Assembly: GCA_964036315.1 (NCBI GenBank)
Contig: OZ038488.1
Location: forward strand, 67,968,342-68,032,341
Length of the DNA: 64,000 nt
Source of the DNA: Acanthosepion esculentum
Taxonomy: Eukaryota; Mollusca; Cephalopoda; Sepiida; Sepiidae
Direction of reading: 5' to 3'
The notes beneath the pieces were generated by a model, which was not told where the DNA came from, did not search any database, and was given only the letters and a program-made list of their open reading frames with translations. The position numbers were made by a program, and so were the translations under genes. This document shows, piece after piece, positions 22,900 to 33,355 of the stretch (position 1 is its first letter; each line of letters starts with the position of its first letter).

Positions 22900-23970
22900 G
22901 TAGGTACCACCACAGAAAACGCAATACCTAAGGTTTCAAATGAATTTTTTTTAAATGAAAAAATCTTTCTTAAATCTCTTATTTTAGTTTTAATTTCAAG
23001 CAAATCGACTAAATTTACTATTTCTAGTAAACAAAATACTTTACTGGATTTCAAAAACTAATTTAAATTTACTGGAAGGATTTTTTTGATAAAATAGCTG
23101 ATTAGCGCACTGTAATTTTCTTTAGTAAAAAATCTTCCAAAAATAAAATTATACATTTCTGAAACTTTATTTGATGAATATTAGCTGATTAAAAGTATAA
23201 TTAAACTGATTTGAAACGAATATTATTTACTTTAAGTTTGAAATATTGCAGAAATACATTTTTTAACACAGCGGTAACTTTTTATTTAAGCTGTTAACAT
23301 GTTTGACAGTGTGATGACAGACTGGTGTTTATCTAATGTTGTTCTATGGAGGCTTATTTTTTAACCAGTGGAATATAACGTAGGTGCCTTTTATATATAA
23401 TTTTTAAGTACTCAGTTATCTTAAAAATTTAGGAAAATATTCTCCCTAATCTCATGTTTTATTGAATTTAAGATACTTTCTGGCTTTAAATTTACCATAG
23501 TTATCGCTCTTACTTTCTGATAATGTCGTGTTTTGGGCTACCGTATCTACAAAAATCAGCACGTTTATGCACATAAAAAAAATTCAATTTAAAAAAAAAA
23601 TCTTGATGCGTACTGATTTGTATTAAGCTTTTCCATTTATGATTAGTAAATGTGTGTGTTTCGCTTAATAATAATCTAAAATGCTGAAATTAATACAGAA
23701 TTTTAAAAGATTTAAAACTTTATAAATTATTATAATTAAAATGTTTTAATAAGTCCTGAAAATTTAATTAAAATCCAACAATTATTTGATTTTTGCAAGA
23801 ATTTTCAAAACAATGTGTTTTTTACTTAAAAAACGACTGTAATCTTTGGCCCACCCGCTGACGCAAGAAAAACAAGATTTTTAACTAAAATTTTGAACGT
23901 GTTAGGAAGGATTAAAAAATTAATGAAATAATCAAAAAATCCTTTCTTAATCAGTTAATTTTTATATAAA
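22900..23970. repeat. AT-rich dispersed repeat B, copy 1
   Basis: The part 22930-23300 resembles 28185-28560 (tcttattttagttttaattt, aatatttaaatttact-type stretches, gcagaaatacatttttt), and 23830-23960 resembles 43205-43340 (gatttttaacgaaaattttg-type). No ORF. A degenerate non-coding element of unknown class. Confidence 0.5.
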
Positions 23971-24118
23971 AACACATGAAAATATCGCCTTGTTGAAATT
24001 TATTCCATTTCCTTTCACATCTGCTCACAATGACGAACTGTCATTTACATGCAACAATGCTTTTAGCTTCATTAGGGGCAATACTGAAATAACTGAAAGT
24101 TGTTCATCTACTGCCACC

Positions 24119-24968
24119 GGATTTAGGAACATTCGTCTAAAGAATATTGATCTAAGGAATACTCGTCTAAGGACATTGGTCTATAGAATATCTGTTTAAG
24201 AACCATTGGTCTATAATATTTCTTTACTTGCATTATTTACATTACTCGGACTGTTATCTCATCTTCATTCCCATACTCACAACGTTTCAGTCGTTGTACA
24301 CTCCAGCCTTCTTCAGATGATTTAGAATTTCGAGCCTAACCCGTTATTTCGTCCAAAATTCAAACATCTAAAGGATACATGGCCCAGTGGATAAAGACGT
24401 TGGCTAGATCCAGTGACTAGACTCAAAGCGTTGTGAGTTCAATACCAGGCCACAGCACTGGTGAACCAAAAAACTTGGAGAGTTGAGTCAAAGGGAAGAG
24501 GTATGGCACGTGGAACTAGAACATTCTACCCCAGTGGACGAAATAAAGGGTTCGATTCGAAATTCCAATCACCCGAAGAAGTCCAGAGCTGACAACGGCC
24601 GAAACGTTGTGAATATGCAATGAAAATGAGGATAACAGTCCGAGTAATAGCAAATAATGCAAGTTATCATAACACCTTATCTCAGAGATATAGGAAAATA
24701 TGTTTTTAATAAATTAACAATTTATTTAAAAAATACTAAATTTTATTGACATTCACGATATTACAGAATATATTTGCAACATTAATTACTGATGATACAT
24801 ACGAATTATAAGCATTTACTGGCATGCATTGTTTATACATTGTTAATACAACCCACATTAGACCATAATTCTCTAGACGAATGTTTCTTAGACCTATATT
24901 CTTTAGACGGGTTTTCATAAAACCAGTATTCCTTGGACCAGTGTTCCTTAGACGAATGCTATGGATCC
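24119..24968. mobile_element. Foldback element FB, copy 1
   Basis: Arms built from short repeats: aggaacattcgtctaa, aggaatactcgtctaa, aggacattggtcta at 24123-24215, with the reverse complements at about 24855-24957. Ends are GGAT...ATCC. The core (attaattactgatgatacat, ggcatgcattgttta) is shared with the copy at 26508-27548. A composite SINE sits in the middle. No clear target duplication was found. Confidence 0.65.
24225..24700 (+). repeat. Composite foldback SINE, copy 2
   Basis: The left side is an inverted copy of the SINE tail (24232-24345). The right side is the plus-sense SINE: A box near 24372 (ggcccagtggataaaga), B box near 24430 (gtgagttcaatacc), and tail with cgaagaagtcc...ggccgaaacgttgtga. 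The inverted tails make arms of roughly 110 bp. Inserted in foldback element FB copy 1. Confidence 0.7.
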
Positions 24969-24984
24969 CACAGCCTCCCTATGA

Positions 24985-25433
24985 TAGTAGGTTTGAGACA
25001 AGCTCACTTTGAGCATCAGGAAGAGAAAGTTGACATGGCTCACAGATAAAGAACAGACTTGAAGGAACAGAAACGTTGTTCTACAGAAGGATGTTGAGAA
25101 TACCATGGACCAAGCATGTGAGCAACGACGATGTTTTAGAGAAAATGGAAACAAAGAGGGCCATTATACTTAACACAAGGAAGAGACAGTTGACATTTCT
25201 CGGGCACATAATGAAGAAAGGGGGCTTGGGAAATTTGATACTCACGAGACAGACTGAAGGCAAGAAGGACAAAGATAAACAACGCATAACCTACCTAACG
25301 AGCTTGAACAAATGGATGGCGGATAAAGGTTTAGGAGAAATAACAAAAAGACAAAATTTATTAAGAGCTACAAAAGTCAAGAAATTGTGGAGGGCCATGA
25401 TCGATAACGTCCTGAAAGTACATGGCAGATAGA
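24985..25433 (+). pseudogene. Family E LINE, C-terminal domain, open frame
   Basis: A 118-residue open frame from 25076 reads MFYRRMLRIPWTKHVSNDDV, then RKRQLTFLGHIMKKGGLGNL, QRITYLTSLNKWMADKGLGE, and LLRATKVKKLWRAMIDNVLK, stopping after GR at 25432. This is the best-preserved copy here of the region after the reverse-transcriptase domain. The upstream polymerase and endonuclease are absent, so it is a 5'-truncated insertion. Confidence 0.75.
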
Positions 25434-25439
25434 AAAAGT

Positions 25440-25985
25440 ATGCCAATGGTACCAGAAATTGTCCAGTTACCTCGGCGCTTCCGTTTTTGGGGACACCCCA
25501 GGCATTAAAGATTGACCTCTTGACTCGACCCCTTTAAGAGCAGTAATAATAATGATATTGAAGTCTCTATCAGCTCAGAGGGTTGAGATAAAACGGAAAA
25601 ATAAACGGGGTCATAAAACTAGTAATAAAATAACAGCAATAAATACAAATTATCTCTTCTACACATTCTTATCGGATTCTACTCCACTGAGTATCACAAT
25701 TTGAATAGTTAATTGACAAACAGATCTGATTTCTAGCAACTTTTGAGGAAATGTTAATTTCTCCTTAGATATTAGATAAAGACTTGAATGCTTTTATTAC
25801 CACCCGTTTACATATCTGATAATGATTGGATTACTTTTAATCTTTGCCGTTTTTTGACAACTGGTAATAGGCATAAAACAACACATGACTGTTATATTTG
25901 CTGATAAAGCAATCTTTAAATTTTGACTTTTGATATATAAGCGTGTTGCGATAAAAATACCATACAAGATTAATACACTGAATAT
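25440..25985. other. No recognised feature
   Basis: AT-rich, no ORF, no repeat placed. Confidence 0.4.
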
Positions 25986-25987
25986 TA

Positions 25988-26142
25988 CAGTGTAACCCGG
26001 ATATAAGAGAGTTGTCGGGACCGGAGAAGAAGTCTCTTATATCCGGGTTTGGTCTATTTTGTTTAGGTAAGTATGGCTCTAATTTGGGACCAGATAAAAA
26101 TCTATCTTATATCCGGGTTTCTCTTATATCCGGGTCACACTG
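25988..26142. mobile_element. Pogo-like MITE, 155 bp
   Basis: Left cagtgtaacccggatataag, right (read inward) cagtgtgacccggatataag, flanked by TA on both sides (25986-25987, 26143-26144). The ccggatataaga motif recurs internally. No coding capacity. Confidence 0.8.
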
Positions 26143-26507
26143 TATAATGTTCTACCAATCGCTTAGAAGACGATGCATTAAAGCTTAGTTTAGGTAAGAA
26201 AAGACAATATAAAAGATAAGATAATGTTTCGAATATTATCATGTATGTATCTCTGAGAAGAAGCGATGCAAAAAATATTAGTTTTTTCGGAAAATAATTT
26301 CAGATTTTAAAATAAATCTTTTAATTGTATTCTAATATAATACAGGGTGAGAATCCTTTATCCGAAATTCTTGGGACCGGAAGTGTTTCGGTTTTCATTT
26401 TTTTTTTCGGATTTTTGAATACAAACTATTTAATTTGTATATATCATCTATAAAATGGGGCAGTTCGGGGATGTAACCCAAGTATAAACGCAATATCCCT
26501 TTACATT

Positions 26508-27548
26508 GGATTTAGGAACATTTGTTCCTACGGAAGATAATGGGTATATCTACATTCACATGAAATACAGTAGTAAATAGTAAATACTCTATGTTGGTCT
26601 GCAGTTGGAGATTCGTCTCCAGCTGTGCTGGTCAAAATCTCCCCCTCAGGGCAGATAGGATCCCCGGACGGGGTTATATCGAAGAGCAGAGTCTCGTCTC
26701 GGGAAACAGCTACCCGACCCCGTTTTATACGCAGTCTACGGGGATTTTTTGACCTAGCCGATGGGCTCGGAGACCCCACATTAAATTCGGCCTTGTACCA
26801 CATATGACCAGGCGGGGTGGTTGGTAGATATCCTGCAGTCGGAGATTCGACTCCGGCTGTGCTAGTCAAACTCTCTGCCTCCGTGCAAAGAGGATCCGCA
26901 GACGAGGCTATGTCGAAGGGCAGCGTCTCGTCTCGGGAAACAGCTACCCGACCCCGTTTTATACGACGACTACGGGGAATCTTTGGCCGAGCCTACGGGC
27001 TCGGATACCCCACATTATATTAGGTCTTGTGTCACATCTGACCGCGTGGGGCGGTTGATAGATATCCTGCAGTTGGAGATTCATTGTGGAATTCACTTGA
27101 CCCACTTCTAGCAGTTGACTACTTCGACGCGCAGCTGGCGAATCTTATATGTGGTGTTCTTGTCCTAAGTATTATCGTTCATTACCAACCTTCGTGTGAC
27201 TATTCTATTCGGTATCCTTCCGTTGGTTACAACACTATTGGTCTAAGTGAAACCTGTCTAAGGAATACACGCCGAAGGACATTGGTCTATAATGATATTT
27301 GTAAATAAATTAACACTTTATTCATGTATAAAATACTTAGTTTTATTGATATTACCTATATTACAAAATAATATTAAAGACACTTATAACAACATTAATT
27401 ACTGATGATACATGTGGTTTATAAGTATTTATTGGCATGCATTGTTTGTATATTAATACAATCCACATTAAACCATAATTCTCTAAATGAATATTACTTA
27501 CACGTATAGTCTTTAAACGAGTGTTCCTTAAACCAATGTTCTGCATCC
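26508..27548. mobile_element. Foldback element FB, copy 2, nested in the Tigger-like element
   Basis: Ends are ggatttaggaacatt (left) and, read inward, ggatgcagaacattggttta (right). The 10-bp direct repeat cctttacatt flanks it (26498-26507 and 27549-27558), and removing one copy plus the insert restores continuous Tigger-like sequence. Near the ends lie gtctaaggaata-type units like those of FB copy 1. It carries two complete 234-bp repeats absent from copy 1. A 9-11-bp duplication is typical of MULE-type transposases. Confidence 0.75.
26598..27092 (+). repeat. 234-bp GC-rich tandem repeat, about 2.1 copies
   Basis: Landmarks recur at exact 234-bp spacing: gcagttggagattc-type at 26601, 26835 and 27069; gtctcgtctcgggaaacagc at 26691 and 26925. 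The unit is much GC-richer than its surroundings. 234 is a multiple of three, and both units keep the same plus-strand reading (VSSRETATRPRFIR) and minus-strand reading (RIKRGRVAVSRDETL) open. The ggagattcgactcc segment resembles a tRNA T-arm. Function unknown. Confidence 0.8.
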
Positions 27549-27577
27549 CCTTTACATTTCATAACACAGCATATACA

Positions 27578-27705
27578 TATACCCTGAAGGTAGTTTTATA
27601 TAAATAACGTATACCCTAAAAGTAGTTTTATATAAATAACGTATACCCTAAAAGTAGTTTTATATAAATAACGTATACCCTAAAAGTAGTTTTATATAAA
27701 ATTTA
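27578..27705. repeat. 32-bp tandem repeat, four copies
   Basis: accct landmarks at 27581, 27613, 27645 and 27677; the unit contains accctaaaagtagttttata followed by taaataacgtat. Local expansion inside the Tigger-like element. Confidence 0.9.
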
Positions 27706-28159
27706 ATAAATCTTATGTACATACAGGTAATGACGCTTGTCATGTAATGCTCACGCGGATTTTTAAGTGGTGAAATTAAGATTTCATGTACAAATAATCT
27801 TTTGTAATATATATACGTGTACAAAAAACATGATCGCTACTTACAAAAATATATAAATGCAGGATTTTTTGACATTTTGAATAATATCGTTACTGGGCAC
27901 GAAACACCTGGTAAGTAATACACGAACGAAGGTGTTGCTGTGACGAGCGTCAACAAAAAACTGGCGCCAGCGTAGGCTACTCCCACCCAGGGCAGATGAG
28001 GTCGCTTACAACAGCTGTGTATCACCTAGAAACTTTCGCAGTGCTTTCTGAAATTTTCCATTTGTGGTAATTCTTGGCAGCATCTGAAAAACTTTCGGAG
28101 TTTAGAATTTCGGATAAAGGATAGGGAACCTGTAGTTGCACAAGAATATATTACTTAGG

Positions 28160-28745
28160 TAACTCTACAGAGTCGCGATACTTGTGGTTTAAAATTAATT
28201 TTTAGAAATGAAAAGTCCTTCGTGAAGCCCTTATTTTACTTTTAATTTAAATCTAACAGATTAAATTTAATATTTCCAATAAGCAAAATATTATACTGCA
28301 TTTCAAAACTAATTTACATGGATTTGAAGGAGTTTTCGTTTTGAAATTTCTAAAAGTTTTGGATTTTGCGCCATTTTTAGCAAACTGTTACAAATTCCCT
28401 TATTAAGAAATCTTACAAAAATAAAATATACTTTTCTGAAAGAGAAAAAAACTGATTTAAAGTACAATTAATCTGATTTGAAACAACTATTATTTACTTT
28501 AAGTTTAAAATATCGCAGAAATGCATTTTTTTTTGCCACGGCGGTGGGTGTTTATTTATGTTGACAGTTTTTTAACAGATTTTTATCTAATGTTGTTCTA
28601 CGACAGCTTTACCCGTAAAAAATAACTGAAGAATATAACGCAAGCGCCTTTTAAGTACTCAGTACTTTTAAAAATTTAAGAAAATATTCTCTGTAATGTT
28701 TTATTGAATTTTAGAGAATTTTAGCTTTATATTTACTATGGGCGA
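28160..28745. repeat. AT-rich dispersed repeat B, copy 2
   Basis: Colinear with 22905-23475, diverged by small indels (ttattttacttttaattt, tgcagaaatgcattttttt-type landmarks). Confidence 0.5.
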
Positions 28746-28814
28746 GCTTAGCTATAAAAGTCGGGATTCTTAATGATTAAAGTGTTCTCTTTCAGAATTT
28801 AACTTAAAACACGT

Positions 28815-29690
28815 ACTCCTTAATGATTCACACGCTGCTGCCACCTTGGGGTGAAGTATCCACTTACGATTTGGACAGTAAGGCAGTAGTTTCTGAAGGG
28901 CTGAGAATACAAGTTTTGAAGATCATGGTGGTCTTAGAGGACATCCATCTGAAATCAGCATCTGAAAACACTAGTCGAACAAAATCCACCTTAAAATGTC
29001 AGAGAAATGTGTCAGCATTTCAACAATATCGGACCATTCTCAAGAAAATTGGCAAGGTGAAGAAACTCGATGAATGGGTTCCACATGAACTCAGTGAAAG
29101 TTAAAGCGTTCGAAGTCTTGAAGCGGGTTCGATGTTTCATCTGCAAAATTCGAATGATCCATTTCTTGATCGAATAGTGACTTTTAACGAGAAATGGATC
29201 CTTAATAACAATCGTAAACGATCTGCTCAATGTCTTGATCATGACAAAGGACTCAAATACTTTCCAAGAGCGAAGAAGATTTTGGTGACTGTCTGGTGGT
29301 TTGCCATTGGCGTTATCCATTACAGCTTTCTGGAATCTAACCAGAGCATCACTGTCGAAGTTTACTGCCAGCAAGTAGATGAAATGCACATTCAGTTAAG
29401 CAAAATATTGTCCGGCACTAGTTAATCGACGAGGTCCAATTCTGCATCATGACATTACTCAGCTACATGTTGCCAGGACAACACTGCAGAAGCTCACCGA
29501 CTTGGGATACGAGACTTTGCCACATCCTCAATATTCCCCTGATCTCTCGCCAATTAACTGCCCCTTTTTCAAGCATCTTAAGAATTTTTTTAAGCTAAAA
29601 GACATTCCGTTGAAAACAAGATGCAGAAACTGCACTCAAAGATGTTTTGGCATCGAAACCTTTAGAGTTTTTTTAAGGCATAAATAACCT
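28815..29690 (+). pseudogene. Mariner-type transposase, dead
   Basis: Plus-strand frames give GKVKKLDEWVPHELSES, then NDPFLDRIVTFNEKWIL, VTVWWFAIGVIHYSFLESN, HHDITQLHVA and LGYETLPHPQYSPDLSP. In active mariners the first catalytic Asp lies in the VTxDEKW box and the third in the SPDLSPxD box; here both are Asn (FNEKW, SPINC). The second Asp survives (HHDIT). There are also frameshifts near 29104, 29425 and 29690. The N-terminal DNA-binding region is barely recognisable, and the 3' end is cut by a family J LINE. Confidence 0.75.
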
Positions 29691-30150
29691 TGTAACTCAA
29701 TACATTTTTGAAGATCACGGTTGACTGGGTAACAATAAGTCGAAAGAGAATTCCACAAGCAAGAAGTGCGACAGAAGAAACTTTTAGCATAGAATTTACG
29801 CTTGCATCAAACCATTTCAACTGTAAAATGATGAAAACCCTGGCGCTAATCTGCGCTTAAATTCATAAAGTCTAGGTATCATAAAGGAAAGTTCCTCAGA
29901 AAAATTAGCATGAAAGTATTTATAGAAAAAACATACGTTATGGCGGTGGGAAAGGGACTGAAGCCAAGATGCCAGGTCAGAACCAGTGACATAGCAGATT
30001 CTTCATTGGTTTTTATCAAGAATGTCTAAATATATAGCAGGAGCACCAAACTAGATGTGGTAGCGATATTCAAATCAAGGATAAATGGTAGACTTATAAA
30101 TATGTAATATAGATTCTGGCGAGAAAAATTGTCGAGTACAATATAGTGAA
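29690..30150 (-). pseudogene. Family J LINE, C-terminal part
   Basis: Minus-strand reading from about 30130: LDNFSRQNLYYIF, then IATTSSLVLLLYI and further decayed segments to the 3' end near 29700. It directly abuts the mariner remnant. Confidence 0.55.
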
Positions 30151-30294
30151 GCAACTTTTGTGGTATAGATAAGTATTGATTATGTATATGTCCCCGAAAA
30201 AATAAAAATTCAGTCGAGCACTTTAGAGGGAAAAGCACGAATTTGTAAACAGTGACTGCTACTGCTGATGCAAAAGCTCTTCCATGAATTGAGC

Positions 30295-30470
30295 ACACTG
30301 AGTCACTGGCGTGTGTATTCTAAAATAAATACGTCAAAATTCACCTTCCTCTCTACCGGGAGCTGATAGCTCAGGGAAAATTTTTCCGACTGATGCCAAA
30401 CCGTTGGGTTTCTAATCTGGCTTGAGGCAATCGGATCTAAAAACACTGATGAGCTGTGATCCCCGCTTTT
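30295..30470 (+). repeat. Dispersed repeat, second copy of 3130-3318
   Basis: Shares attcaccttcctctct, gactgatgccaaa, tctggcttgaggcaatcgga and aacactgatgagctgtgat with the earlier copy. Confidence 0.6.
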
Positions 30471-30639
30471 TTCCTCTTATTTTTCTTATCCCTCTAGCTG
30501 TTACTAATCACTTAGATTCCTTTCTTTCTCCACATGTAAATTCTTTTATACCTTTTATGGGAAATTTTCCAATGACGGAAGTGGAATGTATGCTTCGATA
30601 ACTGCATTTCTGAATAAAATATTTCAATAGTATCGTGAT

Positions 30640-30715
30640 TCCCCACCTGATGAAACGTTAAAAAATTTTTTTAACGTTGAAACAAGATGTACACTTTTGT
30701 AATGGGTATGTGCAT
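30640..30715 (+). ncRNA. Hammerhead-ribozyme-like motif
   Basis: ctgatga at 30647-30653 is followed by a perfect hairpin (aacgttaaaa...ttttaacgtt, 30654-30678) and then gaaac at 30679-30683, the conserved core order of a hammerhead (CUGAUGA, stem II, GAAA). Downstream, acaa/ttgt could form a short stem III ending in GUA, a permitted cleavage triplet, and ccca/tggg could form part of stem I with a mismatch next to the site. Penelope-like elements are known to carry hammerheads. Stem I is imperfect, so activity is uncertain. Confidence 0.4.
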
Positions 30716-30823
30716 GTTCTAAGGTATCACTGCATAATAAATAAATATTTACGGCTATACTTTTGTATTGAGCCCTGTTTTTATTTAATGTTTTGAACGC
30801 TAAAATCTTAGTCTTCGTTCTTT

Positions 30824-30825
<2 letters not shown>

Positions 30826-30887
<62 letters not shown>

Positions 30888-30888
30888 A
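30826..30888. repeat. (AT)n(GT)n microsatellite
   Basis: Long AT run followed by a short GT run. Confidence 0.9.
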
Positions 30889-30889
30889 A

Positions 30890-31740
30890 TCTGTAGATAT
30901 TTAGTTTTAGAGAGAATGGTAAATATTAGTCGTTTATATATGAGTCTGTAAACGCTTACTTGGTAGGTTAGCCCTTTGGTGGGGCTGTTACCTTCTGCAG
31001 TCGGTATATTTTAGGGACCGTCGGCACAGCAGTAAGCTAATTTTCATGATATAAATATTACTTTTATAGTCATGCATCCAGGTGCAATGATGGCTGTAAA
31101 ATTACACCTCTATGTGGCAAGTGCACTTAAGAAATGAACATTTTTCTTCTCGTTTTTCAGCTGTAGTTCATCAAGTGCTTAACACGCGAGAAATTTGTCC
31201 CATATACAGCAATTAATCATCAGTTGTCGCTTTCGTGATTCTCAAACTCCGTTTAGTTCCAGTCCATCCCTGAATGAGATTAGCAACACTAAAAGACGTT
31301 TTAAATGTCAAATGTTGACATTTCTTTGCACCTGATTCTTTTCATACATTCTGCTTTGTATAATACTCTAAAAATGAGCCCTTGTCACTATTTCGCCAAC
31401 TTTAAACGGTAGAACGAAAAAAAATGGCTAATACGTAGTAACCATGTGGAAATCAAAATACCTAATCTGTGTTTTTTTTTATCTGCATAGTAGTTGTACT
31501 AGCACGAAGTAACAAGCCATCGTGACCGAGGTTTCAGTCATACTGGCCTTGTTCAGCTATTGATCAGGTCAGCTCTCTCCCAGAAACTGAAACTAAAGAT
31601 CACTCAGCATTGTTCCAACATAAACCTCCGGTTGACTTTAAGGGTGTTGGAGAAACAAAAAATGTGCCTGAGCAGGTGCCTGCAATAGGGATTAGCAATT
31701 CCTGGGTTGATAAATTCTCCTCTATGTCAATTAATGCTGA
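30890..31740. other. No recognised feature
   Basis: No repeat or coding motif placed. The ORF starting at 31610 leads into family E LINE sequence. Confidence 0.35.
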
Positions 31741-31744
31741 AAAA

Positions 31745-32085
31745 TATCTTCACAGGTGTAGAGGAAACCGGGGTGGGATTCTACAGAAAAATGTTGAGAA
31801 TATCATGGACAGGTCATTCGTTTTGAAGAAAATAGGAACAGAAAAGGACGCTTATAGTTAGAAGGTGACAGCTGAAATATCTAAGTCGCATAGTAAAGAA
31901 AAAAGGCTTGGAGAATTTGACACTGACTGGGGCAGCGGTAAACATCGTGCGTAAATGGATGGCAGAACAGAGAGAGTGCGAGATAGTAAAACGGTAAACA
32001 TTGTTTACAGCTACAAGAGAAACGAAGTTGTGGAGGGCTACGATCAACTACGCTCTGAAAGAAGACGGCACATAGAAGAAGAGGA
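31745..32085 (+). pseudogene. Family E LINE, C-terminal fragment
   Basis: Plus frames read FYRKMLRISWTGHSF-like sequence near 31780, then KKGLENLTLTG-like near 31905, and KLWRATINYALKEDGT near 32025, ending with a gaagaagaggaagaagaatg tail. Heavily frameshifted. Confidence 0.6.
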
Positions 32086-32336
32086 AGAAGAATGAGTATT
32101 CGAAACTTGTAGGCAGAAATTCGCCTTTCAAAATCTATACAGCTAAGTAATCACTTTCCAAAATATTTGACACTTCGTGAGAAAATATAAGATAAATTGG
32201 AAGGAGACTAAAGTCGAGCGATACGCATGGCGTTCAAATATCGCTCGCAGCTACTGCTGATTCAGTAAAACGGCATTCAACTTCACTATATTTGAAATAG
32301 CAAGTTAATAATTTTCATGTTACAGCATTTTATTTA

Positions 32337-33353
32337 CCGCATGATTCCGCGTATAAGGCGACCTTTAGATAAGACGAGGTATAAAAAAAGATGTAGAAAA
32401 TTTTCATGAATTATCTTTATACCTGTAGCATAAAATGACTGCTTATTGAATATATAAAGATGATGTTATTGGAAATGTTTCTTACTGTATCCTTAGAAAT
32501 TCAAAATAAACGAAATAGCAAAATCGATTCTATATCATGTTTTTCTTTCAGAGTTATGTGCCATGCGTGACTGACGAGGCAGATTTTTTTTTTCCCGCAT
32601 TAGGTTTCCATTTCTTTCTGCGGTAGAAAATAGAACCCGGTCTATCCTGCTATTTACCTTTAGCTGGGGGGGGGGAAGAAGAGGATTCATACCTTTCCCA
32701 AGGGTATTAGCACATAAGTGAATGTAATGGATTCGACTGGCATCAATCTGAGCCGCTGTCCATTACCTCACTGTGCCTCCTTACACAGACGTCCCTTAAA
32801 AGGGAAACTATTCTTTTGTTTTTTACGTTTCATCACGTGATCTCTTACAAATACTGATTCTTCTTCTTCTTCTTCTTCTTTTTCTATTTCTAAACACTTA
32901 CAAACAGCTGGGTGTTCTCATGGCCATTTACTTAAATTTCATCGACAATCACAGAATACTGCTAATAACAGTACGACAATAGTACATTCCACTTTCAACA
33001 TTTTTTATTCAGTCTTTTATTCAATATTGAAAGTTTAGCTGTGAACGCAATCATAGCTCGACATTTACATTTTCTCAGCTGAGCTTACAAGTTGATTTCA
33101 TTGAATTATTCTTCAAATACACAATTTATCATGAAGTCATGCCAGTAATATATAAGGGACGAATAATTTTATCAGTTTTTTTAATATATATTTGTTGTTA
33201 TTGGTTATCGCACCGAGGTCGAAGTTAGCCTACCGACAAACATCAGTCAGAATTTAAGTTTTTTTTCTCGAATTGTAGTATATAAGACGACTCCAGATTT
33301 TTAAGGGTGATTTTTTGTGATTTAAAGGTCGTCTTATACGCGGAAATATACAG
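32337..33353. mobile_element. Pogo-like element, about 1 kb, non-autonomous
   Basis: Left ccgcatgattccgcgtataa (continuing ggcgaccttta) and right read inward ctgtatatttccgcgtataa (continuing gacgaccttta) form inverted ends, with TA at 32335-32336 and 33354-33355. There are second inverted tataagacga motifs near each end. No transposase. A reversed SINE is nested at 32615-32795. Confidence 0.75.
32615..32795 (-). repeat. tRNA-derived SINE nested in a pogo-like element
   Basis: Reversed copy of the 8.69-kb SINE: tail with tagctggggg, body ttcatacctttcccaagggt, and reversed A-box (gtccattacctcactgtgcc). Confidence 0.7.
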
Positions 33354-33355
33354 TA

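Larger units (their letters stand above)
26343..28132. mobile_element. Tigger-like (pogo) DNA transposon, non-autonomous, interrupted
   Basis: The left end, cagggtgagaatcctttatc followed by cgaaattcttgggaccggaa, and the right end read inward, caggttccctatcctttatc followed by cgaaattc, form terminal inverted repeats. TA flanks both sides (26341-26342, 28133-28134). The sequence beyond the ends (gggatgtaacccaagtataa, then ccctgaaggtagttttata) resembles, from memory, mammalian Tigger-group consensus sequence. No transposase is readable. A foldback element is inserted at 26508-27548 and a 32-bp repeat has expanded at 27578-27705. Confidence 0.75.

Noticed and set aside
26528..26869. 113-residue minus-strand ORF with GRVAVSRDETL repeats
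   Set aside because: Open because of the 234-bp repeat period; the plus strand is equally open. Kept as a finding about the repeat, not called as a gene.
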